Positions 62,963 through 64,000 of a stretch of 64,000 bases of DNA are shown one piece after another. The position numbers and the translations under genes were made by a program. The DNA lies in assembly GCF_000165425.1 (NCBI RefSeq), contig NW_001799055.1, positions 499,804-563,803 on the forward strand. Reading direction: 5' to 3'. Origin of the DNA: Paramecium tetraurelia (lineage: Eukaryota; Ciliophora; Oligohymenophorea; Peniculida; Parameciidae). Each line of letters starts with the position of its first letter. The first letter of the stretch is position 1. The notes under the pieces were generated by a model, which worked only from the letters and a program-made list of their open reading frames with translations, was not told the DNA's origin and made no database searches.

Positions 62963-64000
62963 TTTATTTAATTATAACAAATATTAAAATATTTAATCAT
63001 CTTATTTTTATTCTTGATTTCATCACAATCCTTTTGTTTATTATTAAATATATAAAATTTATGTATTAAATGTATCATAAATTTTAAGGTATTAAAATTA
63101 ATGAATATAATTTGGTTTATGTGTTTTGATTCTGAGAAAAGTCTAAATTGAAATTGCAACTTCAATTTCTGGCTTAGAATAATATTATAATAAAGACCCT
63201 ATTATTATTTCTGGAATATTTGGAAGCCATTATAATATTATTAGATTGTAAGTTTATTTCATTTATTGAAATTTAATAACAATATTAGCTTTATGTGATA
63301 TATAAGGACTAACTCGAAAGTATTTGGTATTATTATATAGATCAATTTAATAAAGATACCAAATTAGTTAATTTAATCTCAGAATTTACTACTTAAATAG
63401 TACTATATTCTAATTAATCACTTAAAATTTTCTAATTAAATAAATTAATAATAATAATCATTTGAGTTAATGTAAGTTAGAAATAAAGGTTAGACATATT
63501 TAACTACTTGATTATCTTGATTTAATTAACATACATAACCATTAAAGTGTTGATAATTATTTAATCTATTGATTATTATTAAATAAATAAGTATTGCAGG
63601 ATTGCTTGAATAAAGACTTGGAACTATGTTATTGAGATTAGATATAGTTTTATATTTGAATTAGTAAGTTGATTAAATTCACTTATAAATGTCTTTTATA
63701 ATAACTTTTTTTAGAATTGAAATTCATTACTTATTATTTAATAAGTAGTAGAATTTAGGTTTTAATAACATGTTTTATTATTCGATAAATAATTTAATGC
63801 AAATCCATCAGGCTTAGTAAGTTAATTACTTTACACTACATTCTTATGGAAATGTAATTTGATCTTAATTAACTTATGAAAAACAACTACTGAAAAATAA
63901 TTTTAAGATAACAATAAAAATAATGATTTCTTAGCAATTAAAGGTGGGATTCTATGATAATACAATTCCTAAATTTAAAATATAATTGACTAATCGTCCT
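62963..64000. other. Gene-free AT-rich end of the window
   Basis: About 1 kb with no convincing frame, RNA or telomeric repeat (no C4A2/C3A3-type tracts). Confidence 0.5.

Noticed and set aside
1-64000. tRNA, rRNA, CRISPR or telomere sequences
   Set aside because: No tRNA B-box-like GGTTCRANNCC with a matching cloverleaf, no rRNA core motifs, no spaced direct repeats and no telomeric tracts were seen.

Overview
This window reads as macronuclear DNA of a ciliate, almost certainly a Paramecium species. Long reading frames appear only when TAA and TAG are read as glutamine and TGA is the sole stop. The genes are cut by dozens of tiny introns of about 19-32 nt, mostly GTA...TAG. The gene set fits as well: a trichocyst matrix protein, an alveolin/articulin-type cortical protein, large PAS-membrane and Cys-rich surface-type proteins, cyclic-nucleotide-gated K+ channels and B-box and MORN proteins. 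The DNA is very AT-rich, and many genes lie within 20-300 bp of each other on alternating strands.

Layout. 1-11.3 kb: 3' end of an unknown gene, alveolin-like protein (-), about 1,612-aa PAS membrane protein (-), unknown gene (+), trichocyst matrix protein (-), small secreted protein (-) and a coiled-coil gene (-). 11.4-20.6 kb: a gene with a possible PP1-docking motif, an about 1,896-aa CEP290-like coiled coil carrying a six-loop EF-hand cassette, and two further (-) genes. 20.7-29.3 kb: cyclic-nucleotide-gated K+ channel, His-rich coiled coil, a protein kinase with an N-terminal PH-like part, a putatively lipid-anchored protein and several unknowns. 29.3-41.9 kb: gene-poor DNA with weak relics, interrupted by two paralogous Cys-rich furin-like genes (one short and secreted, one about 1,727 aa with C-terminal membrane segments). 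41.9-52.6 kb: coiled coil, ribosomal protein uS12/RPS23, a disrupted gene, a second CNBD channel with a degenerate selectivity filter, a B-box/coiled-coil/MORN fusion, a possible DNA-binding protein and DNase II. 53.7-63 kb: Aurora-like kinase, small HTH protein, a truncated cNMP-binding fragment, two tandem coiled coils, a B-box protein next to a MORN protein, and a TEY-type MAP kinase. The last kilobase is AT-rich and shows no gene.

Most genes look unrelated in function, as expected for a ciliate somatic chromosome, but several themes recur. These are cilia/cortex (CEP290-like, alveolin, trichocyst matrix, MORN/B-box), membrane excitability (two CNBD channels that share a CCHC zinc knuckle) and kinase signalling. 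About sixteen single-base reading-frame breaks sit at short homopolymer runs, and each affected gene becomes consistent in length with a one-base change. This points to consensus errors rather than real pseudogenes, although a few genuine relics also seem present. No tRNA, rRNA, CRISPR, transposase-bearing mobile element or telomeric repeat was recognised.
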